NCBI RefSeq assembly: GCF_037038585.1
Contig: NW_027288577.1
Location: 1-64,000, forward strand
From: Patagioenas fasciata
Lineage: Eukaryota > Chordata > Aves > Columbiformes > Columbidae
Direction of reading: 5' to 3'
DNA: 64,000 bases
Shown piece after piece: positions 29,219 to 41,575 of this stretch. A program made the translations under genes and the position numbers. Under the pieces are notes generated by a model. That model ran no database searches. It was not told where the DNA came from and saw only the letters and a list, made by a program, of their open reading frames with translations. Position 1 is the first letter of the stretch. The number at the start of each line of letters is the position of its first letter.

Positions 29219-30739
29219 TGAACCTACAACAGCTTTTTTTGTTTGTTTTCAGTCCGAGATCCATCCTCAGCATAGTTAGAAGGAATGTGACATGAAAACA
29301 CCTTCCTGGCTGCATCAGCTCTGGGAAGGCTGCTCTGTGCCTGGAGCAGTAAGAGCTCTTGAGGTCCTCAAGGGCCAGGGCTTTTGTGCTGGCCTGGGGA
29401 GAGGGGATGGCATGGAGGGGCTGCAGACCTCTCAGGATCTGCTGGAGAGGAGAACGAAGGACACAGGTGCCTCCTTTTCCTTTTACCATGAGTGTTCACC
29501 CACCTCTGGGGTGACTTCTCTCTGAGCTGCAGGAGCTGCTGTGCCCTTCAGAGCGGCAGAGGCTGTGGGGTGACTGCCCAGAGCACCCGCAATGGGCACT
29601 GCTGTGGCACCAGCCCTGACTGGGCTTTGCTGGGGAGAGGGTGTTGGTGGTGGAGAGAGGGCAGGGGAGGTGGCAGAACCTTGAGAGAACTGGACTGGGC
29701 TGGAAAGTACCTGGGAGAGAAAAACATCAGCGTTTATCTTGTGGTGCATGACCATGCAGGGTGAAGACTCACACGAGGGGGTTGTGGTGCAGAGCCAGGG
29801 CTTCTGGAAGGGATCAAAGACATGCAGGTGCAGGAGAGAGGAGACTGCTCTATGCCCTTGGTGACATGGACAGACCAGGAAGGTGGCCCAGGGCCTTCAT
29901 CACCCCCCAGTCACTGGCCATCTCCCATGGGCCATTTCCAGCACTGGCCGCGCACCCCAGGTTTACGGGTAAGGTTCCCTGTGAGGCCATGTCCATCCTC
30001 CTGCTGGGCTCAGGGCCTGTCTCAGGGAACGGACAGCTCTGCCCAGACTCTCTCCTGGCCCAGACCCTGGCAGACCCTGGAGCAGGGCTGTCTGTGACCC
30101 CACAGGTGACACGACCTCTCCAGGAGCTTGGAGAGGCTGCCCAACAGGAAGGCCATGGGGTGACAAAGCACCAAGAACTGCTCTGGCTATCAAGTCAGGA
30201 GACCGTTCCCCACCCCGAATGCACCCTGTCCTGTGCTGAACCTGCACCATGGGGCTATGGGACCATGTGTGGGGCAGCAGGGCTGGGCTGTCACAGCACA
30301 AGGTGCAGACAGGGGCCAAAAACCTGCTGCCAGGGGTGACAGCAAGGACAGGTACAGACAAGGAGTACATGTACATTGGCTTTACTGTGCAGGGATGGCT
30401 TTGGGAAAGGCAAAGCTCACCTGGAGTTGGTGACTGCAAGAAAAGTCAAGAGCAAACTAAGAGCTTCAACAGCTGTTAGAGACCACGGCTGAAGAAAGGG
30501 AACACAGAGCTGCTGCTGAGTGAAGAGGGAAATTTAGTAACAGCAGACACTGACACTGAGGGACTCAATGACTTCTGCACCTGGGTTTTTACTGAAACCA
30601 TCTCCCAGGCCTCTATGCTCAATGAAGGGGTTCAAGGAGGAGAGCAAGTCTTTGGAGGACCCTCAGGAAACCCCAGCAGGACAAACACCAGTGTCTGCCC
30701 CTGCAGGGGACTCACCTGGCAATGGCACAGGCTGGGGAT

Positions 30740-31573
30740 GTCTGGTTGGGAGCAGCTCTGTGGGAAAGGTCTGCATGGGTAGGGAGCTGGACAGGAGGCA
30801 GCGTGTGCCCTGGTGCAAGGGAGGCCAGGAGCGCCCTGGGCTGTGCCACCAGGAGCACGGCCAGGAGGTGGAGGGAAGGGATTCTCTGGAATAGTCCATC
30901 CAGATCTCAGATCCCAGTTCAGGAAAGATATTGGCAAGCTGGAGTGGGTTGAGCAAAGGGCCTCAGGACAGCCAGAAACTGGAGCACTTGGCCTGTGGGG
31001 AGAGGCTGAGGGAGCCGGGCTTGTCCAGCCCAGAGAAGGGAAGGCAGACAGGGACCTCATCACAGCCTGTCAATACCAACAAGGAGATCATGGAGAACAC
31101 ACAGCCAGGCTCTTCACCATGGTGTGTGGTAGAAGAACAAAAGAGAACGGGTGGCAGGTGAAAGAGGAGAGGTTCAGCCAGGACATAAGGAAAAGCTTTT
31201 TCCCTAGGAGGTGAGCGTCAACTTCATTTTCACCAGGGATCACATCAGCCTCATGGTTACCCTCAAATGGCAGAACGTCATTTTAAAGGACTGTATAAAT
31301 TTAACTACTCCTACATTTATACATTCGGCCCTTTAAGGCAATTGTGAAGCTGATGTGACCCCCGGTGAAAATGAATTTGACACCCCTGCCCTGGGAGCTC
31401 AGCCAAGTGCTGTCGCAGGTCACCCAGAGAGGATGAGCAGCCTCTGTCCTTGCGGGTTTTCAATCTCTGATTGAATGAAGGCTTGAACACCTTGTTCTGA
31501 CCCAGTTTCTGACAGGTTGGACTGCAGACTCCTGAGGTCCCTTCAACCTCAGTTCTCTTATGATCCCATTGGG
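30740..31573 (+). mobile_element. CR1 LINE interrupted by a hAT MITE (unit B copy)
   Basis: Mirror image of 9985-10820. The body runs to 31209, the MITE occupies 31210-31388, and the CR1 3' end follows to about 31573 (TGACAGGTTGGACTGCAGAC, TCCTGAGGTCCCTTCAACCT, TTCTCTTATGATCCC). Confidence 0.85.
31210..31388. mobile_element. hAT-type MITE (unit B copy)
   Basis: Mirror of 10171-10349. One end reads GGTGAGCGTCAACTTCATTT and the other ATGAATTTGACACCCCTG. The 8-base flanking repeats CCCTAGGA (31202-31209) and CCCTGGGA (31389-31396) match those in unit A, so the insertion predates the inversion/duplication. Confidence 0.85.
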
Positions 31574-33779
31574 ATGCTGGGCTCTGTTTCTAACGGGAGC
31601 AGAGGAGATGATTAAGGGGCATGAATGCGCCTGTGCTGTAGGTGACCATCTAAACCAACATCTAAACCCAGCCAACACCTCAGTGTGACTCGCTCTAAGC
31701 CAAGTGTGAGGAGTCCTGGGCAGGGAAGGTTTAGAGGGCATGGGGCTCTATGCAAGACACAAAATGATCTTGGCTTCATGCCTGCAGGCCCATCCGATGT
31801 CAGTTAATGTCAATGAAAGTTAAAATATGAACTGAAGACAAAGTTTCAAAGTCAAGGAAGGTTTCAATGTACTTTTCCTTTTTTTTAGGTCTTTGGGGGG
31901 TTATTTTCTTCAAAAAGGAAAGTGTTTTCCACAACTAGAAATGGATATAAGACACACATGTCCTCAGGTACATGGATAGCTTTTTACATATTGATTTTTC
32001 ATATGGCACATATTACATTCTTACATATTAAACATTTATTTATTTTCTTTTTAAGTATTTTGGGGTATTTATTTCTTTGAAAAACTAAGAGTTTTGCAGA
32101 ACTGGGCATGGATTTAGGAGACAAATCTCTTCAGCTCCAGGGACACAAACACCTGGTGCCAGTGTAGATGCCCTGGGAACCCCTGCCTAACTTCCACCTG
32201 CATTGCAAGGTGCTCTGGTCTCCCCCAGGTCCTCTGTGATAGATGCCAATCCCAGGCCAGCACCTCGGATAAAATGGGTCCCCTAAAATGGCACTGGCTG
32301 TTTATGGTGAGACAACTAATGACTGATGTCTGTTGGATACGTGCACGTGTTTATATTTTTGTTGTGTTTTCTTTGTTTGTTTGTTTGTTGTTTGTTTGTG
32401 TGGGTTTGGTGGTGGTTTGTTTAACATATTAACTAAAAAAATAAAAGGACAAAAAGTGAATCAACAGGCCGTGTACTAAAGGCAGGAGAAGAAATATTGG
32501 TCTTCCCCTGTACTTCTATTACCAACACGCTATTATTTCATCTCCTTTGTCATTTAGGAGTTTCCACCTCTCCTGACTAAATGTCCATGTCAAAGGACAA
32601 CTTTCCAACAGTCTGTCTGGATGTTCGCCCTTCCCAGTGCCCTCAGGTTTCCTCCTCCACTTGCTCTTTGGTCATTCAGTTGCCTCTCCACTGTGTGGTT
32701 TCTGCTTTGAGCCTCAGGCAGTTACAAACTTACCCCAGTCTTCAGAGGTCTAATTAACATGGTACACAGCAAGTTAATTGTGTTTCTATCTATCCTTTCC
32801 TATCTCTCTGTCTAAAAATAGTTCTTGTGTGGATGTCCCTTGTGGATGGTGGACCTCATCAGATCCAGCTTGCACACACATCTGAGGAAAGTGTTTTACT
32901 GTTTATTAAACTGTGCATTATTTACACAGGAGAGCAGGTGGAGCTGGTGCACAGGAGCTGCAGCATCTCCTGCAGAGCTCAGTGGAGAAGTCTGATGTGA
33001 GGAAAAGTGGTGCAAGTCTCTGGTGGCCAAAGAGGGAACCTGCAGACTGGGGGTGGGGGGTGAGGAGCGAGGTTGTCCATACAGTGTCCAGCCTCAAGGG
33101 ACTGTTCTCCTGCCTGTGCAGATGTCTACAGGAGACCCTCGGGATCAATGTCCAGTGTAGAATGCTGCTGTCACTTCTTCTATACACTGAAAAATGACAG
33201 AAAATACCCTTGAGAGAAAACACCCTCCTTTATGAAATCTTATTTGCAATCTTCATCATTAAGTGTCCCACTGAAACCATTCCAATTAGTTCTACAAGTC
33301 TTTTGGATATGAGGAATATTACAGAAAGAAACATCGCTCGTTAGGGCTGTCTGTGTTTTAATGAGCCCCATGGCGTATTTGGTGCTGAGTCCATAAACCA
33401 CAGATACCAAGCACAGACTGAAGAATCTGCTCAAGAAGTCCAAGTCAGAAGCAAACTCTTCAAGCATTAATGGGCCCCACTGAGGGCTGTTACTGACAAA
33501 ACCTCCCCAGGGACTCGTTAGAGCAGATAATTGGAGGCAGTGATTGCATCAGGCAAAGGCAAAGTGAAGCAGCTCTGATGCTGAGAAACCCCTTGATTTG
33601 TTTGATGAAGGACAATGGCCAAGCCTTGAGCCCCTGCCCCTAGGAAGGGAGATCCTGTCCCTCTCGTGTGGCTCAGGGTTCTTCCTGGGGATGTGGGGAG
33701 TGCGATGCCCAGTGCAGGGCAATGGTGTGACACTCCCTGGGGGTGCAAGGAGTCGATGGAGTGCCACGGCGAAGAAGAG
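31574..33779. other. Unit B core flank, no gene seen
   Basis: Near-identical inverted copy of 7746-9984, with the diverged tandem duplication at about 31870-32140 and a shortened GTTT tract at 32345-32415. A few small indels distinguish the arms, for example a 9-base difference near 33457 against 8063. Confidence 0.55.
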
Positions 33780-33900
33780 AGTGGACAATCTCCTCACACA
33801 CACGGTGTGAACTGTCGTCGTCGTCTTGCGCTGGGACAGGAGTTGGACTCTATGATCCTGGGGTACCTTTCTACTGAAGACATTCTATGATTCTATGAAA
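33780..33900 (+). mobile_element. CR1 LINE 3' end (unit B copy)
   Basis: Ends GACATTCTATGATTCTATGA. Mirror of the insertion at 7623-7745. Confidence 0.85.
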
Positions 33901-35280
33901 TACTAGGTCAAAAGTCCGTGTTTTCATTGTACAGATGGGATGTAAGCACACACGGCTCAGGGCTCTTCCTGGGACCCTGGGAGTGCAAGGCTGAGGGAAG
34001 GACAACACTGGTACAACAACTTCCAGCTTCCCCATGGGACTGCAAGGAGGCAGAGAGGCCCCAGTGCCATGAGGACAACATGGCTTCTCCTGGGCCTCAG
34101 TGGCAGAGACAACTGCCATGGCCAAGGGGACAGAGACCTGGGTTCTTTGAGTGCCTTCCAGCCTTGTCAGCCTTGAGAACCCAGCTCCAAGCCCTCTTCC
34201 TGGATAGGACCTGTGGGCATGTTGACAGAGGTTCTTTCCCAGCCATGTCCCTGCTGCTGGCCTGTCCCCTCCAGACACAGAACTGACCCTACTGTCCCCT
34301 TCACAGCCGTACCCTTCCAACTCAGTTATGAGTTCCTGAGACACAAGTGACCTCATAATACCATACCCACCCATCACCCTCCTCATAATCCAGACATAAC
34401 ACAGGACCTGACCCGATTAAACAAATATATTTCCTTCTAACTATTTGAGTGGAGAAACATTCTCTTCAGTAACTGCTGTTTTTATGTTTATACCATCTCC
34501 TCCTCTGCTTTTTTTTTTTCATCTTCAAAAATTTGTCCAGGGGAAAGATTCATTGAATCATAGAGTAGGTCAGATTTGAAGAGATCCCTGAACAGCTTCT
34601 TGTTTCACTCTCTTTCTCAAAGCATGGTGACCAAGTGAGGTTGCTCAAGGTCTCCACTCAGTATTGTATTATCTCCATCACATCACAGAAAGGAGAATAA
34701 TGTCTTTCAGCAGTTTTGACCCAAATGCTGGTCACTGAGGGATGGCACAAGTAACTGCGCAGAGGACACTGCATCACAGATTATATTTGGGCGTGATATT
34801 TCAGTGAACTTCCCACCAAGCATCCAGTTCTTCAGTCCAGACAGCATCAGTCCAGCTCTAAGGACACCAAGGGGGACCATGTCCAAGGCCTGGCACAATT
34901 TCATACACATAACATGTCTTTCTTTCCCCTGCCCATTTTGGTACACAAGTCCCTTTCTTGTCCTTCAAGTGCCTGCAGATGGCTGCAGGAGGACTTGTCC
35001 CATCACCTTCCCAGGGACAGAGGCAGGCTGAGCAGCCTGTGATTCTTCCAATTCTCCTTCCTGCCTTTCTTGAAGATGGGTTTGACAGATGCCAGGTCCT
35101 CCTCAGTAGCACTGTCATTTTGAAAGTGCAATCCAGAATCACAGGCCAGGGTGACGTAACAGACAGGAGCACTTGCAATGAGCCTGTCCAGGGCAACTGA
35201 GATGAATCTCACTGGGTCAGAATGTCAGGGTTCTGTCAGCGTCCACAACTGAGTTGGCTTTGTGGATTCTCATGTGAGGT
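33901..35280. other. Unit B flank, no gene seen
   Basis: Inverted copy of 6213-7622, with a collinear diverged copy at about 47300-49090. No supported coding sequence. Confidence 0.5.
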
Positions 35281-36075
35281 AGAATCATAGAATCATAGAA
35301 TACTTCAATTGAAGAGACCCTTGGGATCATTGAGTCCAACCATAACCCAGTTCTCACACTAAAACATGTCCATAAGAACCTCGTTTAAATGTCTTTTACA
35401 GCACTCTAGGGTGGGTGACTCCTCACTGCCCTGGGCAGTCTGTTCTACCACCCGACAACCCTGTCCAGGAAGAATTTTTTCCTAGTATCCAATCTAAACC
35501 TCCCCTGGTGCAAATTGCGACCATTTCTTCTTGTCATATCACTTGCTTCTTGGGAGAAGAGACCAGCACCCTCCATATTCCAACCTCCTTTCAGGCAGTT
35601 GTGGACAGTGAGAAGGTCTCCCCTCAGCCTCCTGTTCTCCAGGATGAACAGCCCCAGTTCCCTCAATTGCTCCTCATCAAACTTGTGCTCCAGGCCCTCA
35701 GCAGCTTCGACGCCTCCTCTGTGCTCTCTCTAGTGCCTCAATGTCCATCTTATGATGAGGAGCCCAAAACTGAACACAGGATTCAAGATGCAGCCTCACC
35801 AGTGCCAAAAACAGTGGCACAATCACTTCTCTAGTCCTGCCGACCACACCATTCCTGATACAAACCAGGATGCTGGTGGCCTTTTTGGCCACCTGGGAAC
35901 ATTCTGGCTTATGTTCAGCAACTGTCAGTCAACACCCGCAGATCCCTTTCCTCCAGGCAGCTTTTCAGCCCCTCTTCCCTGAGCCTGGAGCGTTCACAGG
36001 GTTGGTGTGATCCAAGTGATGGACCCAGCACTTGGCTTTGTTAAACCTCATATAATTGTCCTCAGTCCAATGATC
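35281..36075 (-). mobile_element. CR1 LINE (unit B copy, longer at its 5' end)
   Basis: Starts AGAATCATAGAATCATAGAA, GAGACCCTTGGGATCATTGA, and extends to GGACCCAGCACTTGGCTTTG and TAATTGTCCTCAGTCCAATG. It is the same insertion as 5513-6212 but keeps about 100 bases of CR1 5' sequence that were deleted from unit A. Unit C has no CR1 at the matching place. Confidence 0.9.
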
Positions 36076-37505
36076 CAGGTGTCCCATGACATGGGACATG
36101 AGAATTGGACATGGGGAGCTCAGTTCAAGGCAGCACATCCCAGTGCTGCATTCAGCTGGTCTCCAATGGGATGTTACAGGCAACATGAAGTGACCTTGTG
36201 ACTGACTGTCCCACAGACCTTCATGGAACCTGCAGGAACAGTTGATGGTATTTGTACTGAGTCGGGTTCACCTTATGTACGTGATATGTATGCTCATATC
36301 TCATCCATACAATGAAAACACTGACTTCTGACTTAGTGTCCTTGTGTTGAGAGATGAACAAACTCTCTCAGCTGGGGTGAAGGGCCAGTGCAGGAAATGG
36401 TGGTTTTGAAGGGCTGGTCGGTGATGACTGGGGAAGCTGCCCCAGGACAGTCCCATGAACATGAGCACACACCAGACCCTGCTCTGCTGGTCCTTCAGGG
36501 CTCTCCCAGGAGCCTGGCTGGACGAGGACACTGCTGTGTGCCAGCCCTGCACACTCACACACTTCAGCTCTTCACTGGTGTTTTCTTCTTTGGAGCATTT
36601 GCCAGTTCAGCCCTCCCACCCCCGCCTGAATTGTGCCCCTCCCTGCCCTCTCCCCAGCCAAGCTCGGCAGAGCAGCCACACTGGAACTGGTCCCACAGCA
36701 GTGGGGACCAGTGAGAATGAAGGACAGTGAGAATGTTCATCCAGCCGGCATGCTGAGCAGATCTCCAGCCCAGGCAGCTTGCAGACCCAGGTCCAGACTT
36801 GCTCCCCGGGACAGCATGAGACATTTGGCCTAGGGGATCCTCAGGAAGGTCCTGCTGCCACAGTGCCAGGGACGCCTGCCCCAAGCTGCCACCTGCAGCA
36901 AAGGGTTTCTCTGTCCGTGTCTTCTCTGCACACATACAGTGCCCCACTCTTCTCCTGGAACATCCCATTTTCCCATAGAGCCCTTTCCCAAGAGACCTGA
37001 TCTGTGCTGACCTGGCCAGCTGTTCCTGCACCCCTTTCCCATGCTCCATACAGCCCCGAGCTGGCAGTGCTGCTCTGCAGAGCAAGTGGGCTGTGATGCC
37101 CAGGGCCATGGGGTGAGTCCGCAGGCTCATGCTGGTCAGGATGGGAGAAAGACCCAGTTCAGGGTGGCTCCTGCTCACTCAGCACACAGACATGGCTTCT
37201 GCATCTGCAGAGATCTCAGAGAGAGGATTCTGGGCAAACAAGGCAGTTCAGGGTCCTTTGTTTCACTTTATATACACAGAGAGCACAGCTCCTTATTTAC
37301 ACAAAGACTATGGGTCACACCAGACAGGTAGATATGGACATAGATATAAGATGACAAATAATTTTGCTTGTGGGAAGCATTAATACAACAAAGAAAAGCT
37401 AAAAGCAAAGGAAAAGAGAAAAAAAAAAACCAACAAAACAAACGTACAAAACTCAGGTTGAAGTGGTAATGAGTTATATTACAAGTGACAGGCAGAAGAG
37501 GGAGG
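36076..37505. other. Unit B 3' flank of the OR pseudogene
   Basis: Non-coding, matching 4270-5512 inverted. About 36076-36300 is missing from unit A but has a diverged match in unit C at about 49280-49500. It includes a degenerate A/CAAAA tract at 37381-37450. The polyadenylation signal is mutated (AAACAAAGG near 37260, minus). Confidence 0.5.
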
Positions 37506-38428
37506 TCAGTTCATTACTAGTTTTGAAAAGCAAAGACTCATCAGTTTCTTTATAGACTCCTTGAGTTCCCTGTTCCTCATACTGTAGATGAGGGGGTTCA
37601 CTGCTGGAGGCACCACCGAGTACAGAACAGACACCACCAGATCCAGGGATGGGGAAGAGATAGAGGGGGGCTTCAGGTAGGCAAACATGGCAGTGCAGAT
37701 GTACAGGGAGACCACAGCCAGGTGAGGGAGGCAGGTGGAAAAGGCTTTGTGCTGTCCCTGCTCAGAGGGGATCCTCAGCACGGCCCTGAAGATCTGCACA
37801 TAGGACACCACAATGAACACAAAACACCCAAATGCTACTAAAAGACTAACCACAATAAGCCCAAGTTCCTTGATGTAGGTGTTGGAGCATGAGAGCTTGA
37901 GGATCTGGGGGATTTCACAGAAGAACTGGTCCAGGGCATTGCCCTTGCACAGGGGCAGTGAAAATGTATTGGCCGTGTGCAGCAGAGCACTGAGAAACCC
38001 AGTGACCCAGGCAGGTGCTGCCATGTGGACACAAGCTCTGCTGCCCAGGAGGGTCCCGTAGTGCAGGGGTTTGCAGATGGCAATGTAGCGGTCGTAGGAC
38101 ATGATGGTGAGAAGATAAAATTCTGCTGAAAGAGTTGTGCAGCACACCCTGCATAGAAAGTGACGCTGGTATCCCACAGAGAGTTGGCCATGGACTTGGG
38201 GACAATGATGGAGATGGAACCCAGGTCGAGGAGGGCGAGGTTGAGCAGGAAGAAGTACATGGGGGTGTGGAGGTGCTGGTCCCAGGCTATGGTGGTGATG
38301 ATGAGGCCGTTGCCCAGGAGGGCAGCCAGGTAGATGCCCAGGAAGAGCCAGAAGTGCAAGAGCTGCAGCTCCTGTGTGCCTGCGAATGCCAAAAGGAGGA
38401 ACTGGGTGATGGAGCTGCTGTTGGACAT
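37506..38428 (-). pseudogene. OR14-like olfactory receptor pseudogene (19-bp deletion)
   Basis: A nearly full OR14-like coding exon. The N-terminus (MSNSSSITQF) through TM2 and GCAAQLF (residues 1-101) is in one frame. From Ala-Glu-Phe-Tyr-Leu-Leu onward, including MSYDRY, ECL2 cysteines, KAFSTC, NPLIY and the tail ending Lys-Leu-Val-Met-Asn-stop, it is in another. Alignment with 12233 and 60435 shows 19 bases missing at about 38129-38131, inside TM3. A repeated CTT at the two edges could have guided slippage. It is the only disabling lesion visible, so inactivation looks recent. The ATG at 38428 and the acceptor (AG at 38453-38452) are preserved. As it stands it would make only a truncated product. 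Confidence 0.93.
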
Positions 38429-40518
38429 TTGCTGTCTGTGGACATGAGGACCTGTGCAAGGAGGAAAAGACAGTGAGGATTTAGGGGAGATTTCTCTGAC
38501 CAAAATCAAAGCCATTTCTCACACACCCTCCCTGGTTCCACACCCCTTGTCCTTTTCCAGACCTTTCTCCTGTTCCATGGCTGAGCCCTGGGTGGTGCTG
38601 GCTGGAGGTGCCGTGAGGAGCAGGGCCTGTGCCCGCTGGCTGTCGAGGAGTCAGCCCTGTTCTGCAGCAGGGGGTCATGGTAATGGGGGGCAGGGGACAG
38701 TCCTGGGGTTCAGCATTGCCATATGGAGCCATGACATCTCACCCTTTCCTAAGATCTCAGCACCCCACATTTAGCCCAAGACAGACGTGGCTCATTTCTC
38801 AAACCAAACAGCATTTTCAATGATGTAACCTCTATGTGTTTCTCAGAAAACACTAAGGTGCTATAGCACACGTTTGAATCCTGATGTGGAGCTTACAGCT
38901 TAGAAGGAAAACTCAAAGACATAGCAAAATGTCCTAATAATGTGATTTGATTCAGGGAGACTCAGCTCATTACCCTGCCCCAGACCACATTGCCCACACC
39001 CCGCAGGTCAGAGCAAAGCTGGGACACGTGTTCCCATGGACACACCTGCAGGAAAGGACCCACAAGGTCAGGCTGTGACTCTGCAGCTGAAACTGCCATC
39101 CCCAGAGAGCCTGACGGCAAGAACAAGATCCCAACAGCAGTGACCCAGAGCAGGGGAGCAAGAAGGAAAATGCGGTGAGGGTGGGTGTGAGAGAGGCCAG
39201 GGCAGAGGCAGCCGGACACTCAGACAGCGTCACCCTTCCCCAGCTGTGCAGCCACCTCCCAGACACCAACATTGCCGGGCAGCTGCTCTCAGCCCCTGTG
39301 CTCTGCAGAGGAACTGGAGCTCTGGCTGCACAGGAGCTGCTCCATGCCTTGGAGCCCCCGGCCCTGAGGACAGAGGCTTTGCTGGGTGGGAGAGGAGCCA
39401 AGGAGGCCACTCAGAGGATAAATCTGCACTGCAGGGGATCATACAGAGGTTTCTGAATTCTCTCTACAGCAGCATTATCTTTACAGTAATACCTGCATAG
39501 ATCTTCTCTTTGAAACCTCCAATTGGAAGCACTCTATAGTGAGCTGGAGTTGTGAGCAGCCCTGACCCACAGAGAACCCACCAGCAGAAGGACCGTGCCC
39601 TGCCCTGCTGGGGGTCGCTCCTTCCCCCCACAGCGTCTCCTCTCAGTGTTGTTGGGATCTCCCTGGGCAGGCTGAGCGCTGACCCTGGCAGGCGGCAGAG
39701 TCCCTGCCCTGACACAGCCCTGGGCTGCAGGGACCCTGCTCTGCAGGACAGCCCTGGGCACCCCTGCCTGCACATTTACATTTACACCCCACAGCCACCC
39801 TTGGGAGAACGCAGCATTCACGTCTTGTCACTCTGACAGTGCAGAAGTCAACCCCTGCTCTGCAGCTCATCCTCTCCTCCGCATCAGAGAACCTCTGTGA
39901 GCTGTACTTACATCTCTTGTAGGCTCTGCAATGTGACAGCTTTCTGAGATCCTGCCAAGATTTACAGATACAATGCTCTGCAACCACATGCTTCATATCC
40001 TAGAAGATTTCATTTCCAGTGATCTCTCAGCATCCTCCCAACCCAGACTGCATTTCCCTCTCTGCCTGGTCCCTCTGCCCTCAGTGCTGCAGGCATAGCC
40101 CTCAGCCCTGCTGCGTGTGCAGAGGAGCTGCTCCTGGGCAGAGCTGTCTCTCTGCAGCGCTGCCACTTGCAATGAGCTCCCTCTGAACCAGGAGCCCAGC
40201 CCAGCTCAGCAGCACGAGAGCAGCCCATGATGTCCCTTTCTCTGTCCCCTCTGGGCTCCCTCCAGGTGTCCCTGGGTCTCCAGGGACACATCCTTTGAAA
40301 CAACCTCAAGTAATAAGTGATGTTGATTCTCTCTCCTCTGCAGCAACACTTCTTTCCAGCATTGTGTTCTTTGTATTAAACAATAAATTGGTATGATAAT
40401 CATCTTTTATTTTCCCATCATTAGGCAGGACACCAGGAATGTTACAGTAAATGATTTGAGTTCTCCAAGCTGAGGGAGGAATATCTTCAGTTGAATGAAT
40501 GTAGGCATTTTGTTCTGG

Positions 40519-40525
40519 TTTTATA
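40519..40525 (-). promoter_or_regulatory. Candidate OR promoter TATA box, unit B
   Basis: TATAAAA on the minus strand in GAGTATAAAACCAGAAC, 2.1 kb upstream of the OR pseudogene and pointing at it. Equivalent to 2006-2012 and 54093-54099. Confidence 0.4.
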
Positions 40526-41399
40526 CTCCCAGGTCTAGAGAGACATTCATCAGTCTTTGACCATCTCATGTCTGTGCTCTGAAGCAAAGCCTTTGCACAC
40601 ATGGGCTCTTGGACACTTGGTACCAGGTTTCCTGTGGCAGGTCAGAGCTGGGCTAGTCCCACAGCTGGGGTGGTCCAGCCCAGATGTGAGGCAATGTCCT
40701 CAGCCAGGGACCTGACTGGGGAGCTGGAGCTGTCAGTGCTGCAGACAGAGCTGTGACACGGATGGAATGAACTGCCAGGCAGGGTGGCAGAAGTGAGTTC
40801 ATCTGGTCTGCAAGGACAGCAGCCTCCAAGCACAGAACAGCCCAGATCAGAACTCAGTCCAGACCTGTAAGGCAATTCAAGAGCCCATAATGAGCTGTTA
40901 CTACTGCAGCGACAGCTAAAGGAGAAACAAAGACAGTGTGTGGCCATTGATGAATTTAATAACGGAAAGAGGTGAGAATCCCTGTGTCCTCTTGTCCTCC
41001 ATCTTCACCCGCATGTGTCCCAGGAGTCCATGACTGGAGACAGGAATCTGGAGAACAACCAGCGGAGGATGGGGATCAAGTCAGGGGTCACTGGAACTGA
41101 CACAATCCTCTCCAGTCTATGGGACAGCAGGGGCAGCATCCCAGGAGCTGAGACAGCAGGACGATGTCACAGGGAGGCCACTCTCCACCATCTTGGAAAG
41201 CTCATGGAGACTGGGGGGACTCCCTGAGCACTGGCAGCTCTCACACAGTATGTGCACTTTTCAAAATGGCCAATGGGTGAGCAGGGGAACTAAGGGCTGT
41301 GCCCCAGAACATGTCCACTGGGACCCCATTTCTGGGTGTCTGGAAGAGAAGGTGACGGGGTTTACCCAGGGCAGGCTGTGCCTGTCCATGCTCGTTGTT

Positions 41400-41575
41400 T
41401 TCTGTGAGGAAAGGACAGGGTTTGGATGTGGGCAGAGCAGTGGTGGTCTGATACTTGGAAGTCAGCAAGGCATTCGGTGTCATCCCCCACAACATTACTG
41501 TGTTCAAGGTAGGATATTACGGTCTGTGTCAGTGTGTAAGTAGATGGGTAAAAAGCAGTCTGGATGGTTGGGCTT
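41400..41575 (+). mobile_element. CR1 LINE ORF2 remnant (unit B copy)
   Basis: Equivalent to 950-1135 (inverted) and 54969-55151. GTCAGCAAGGCATTCGGTGT and GTGCAAGTAGATGGG-type wording mark the decayed reverse transcriptase segment. Confidence 0.55.
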
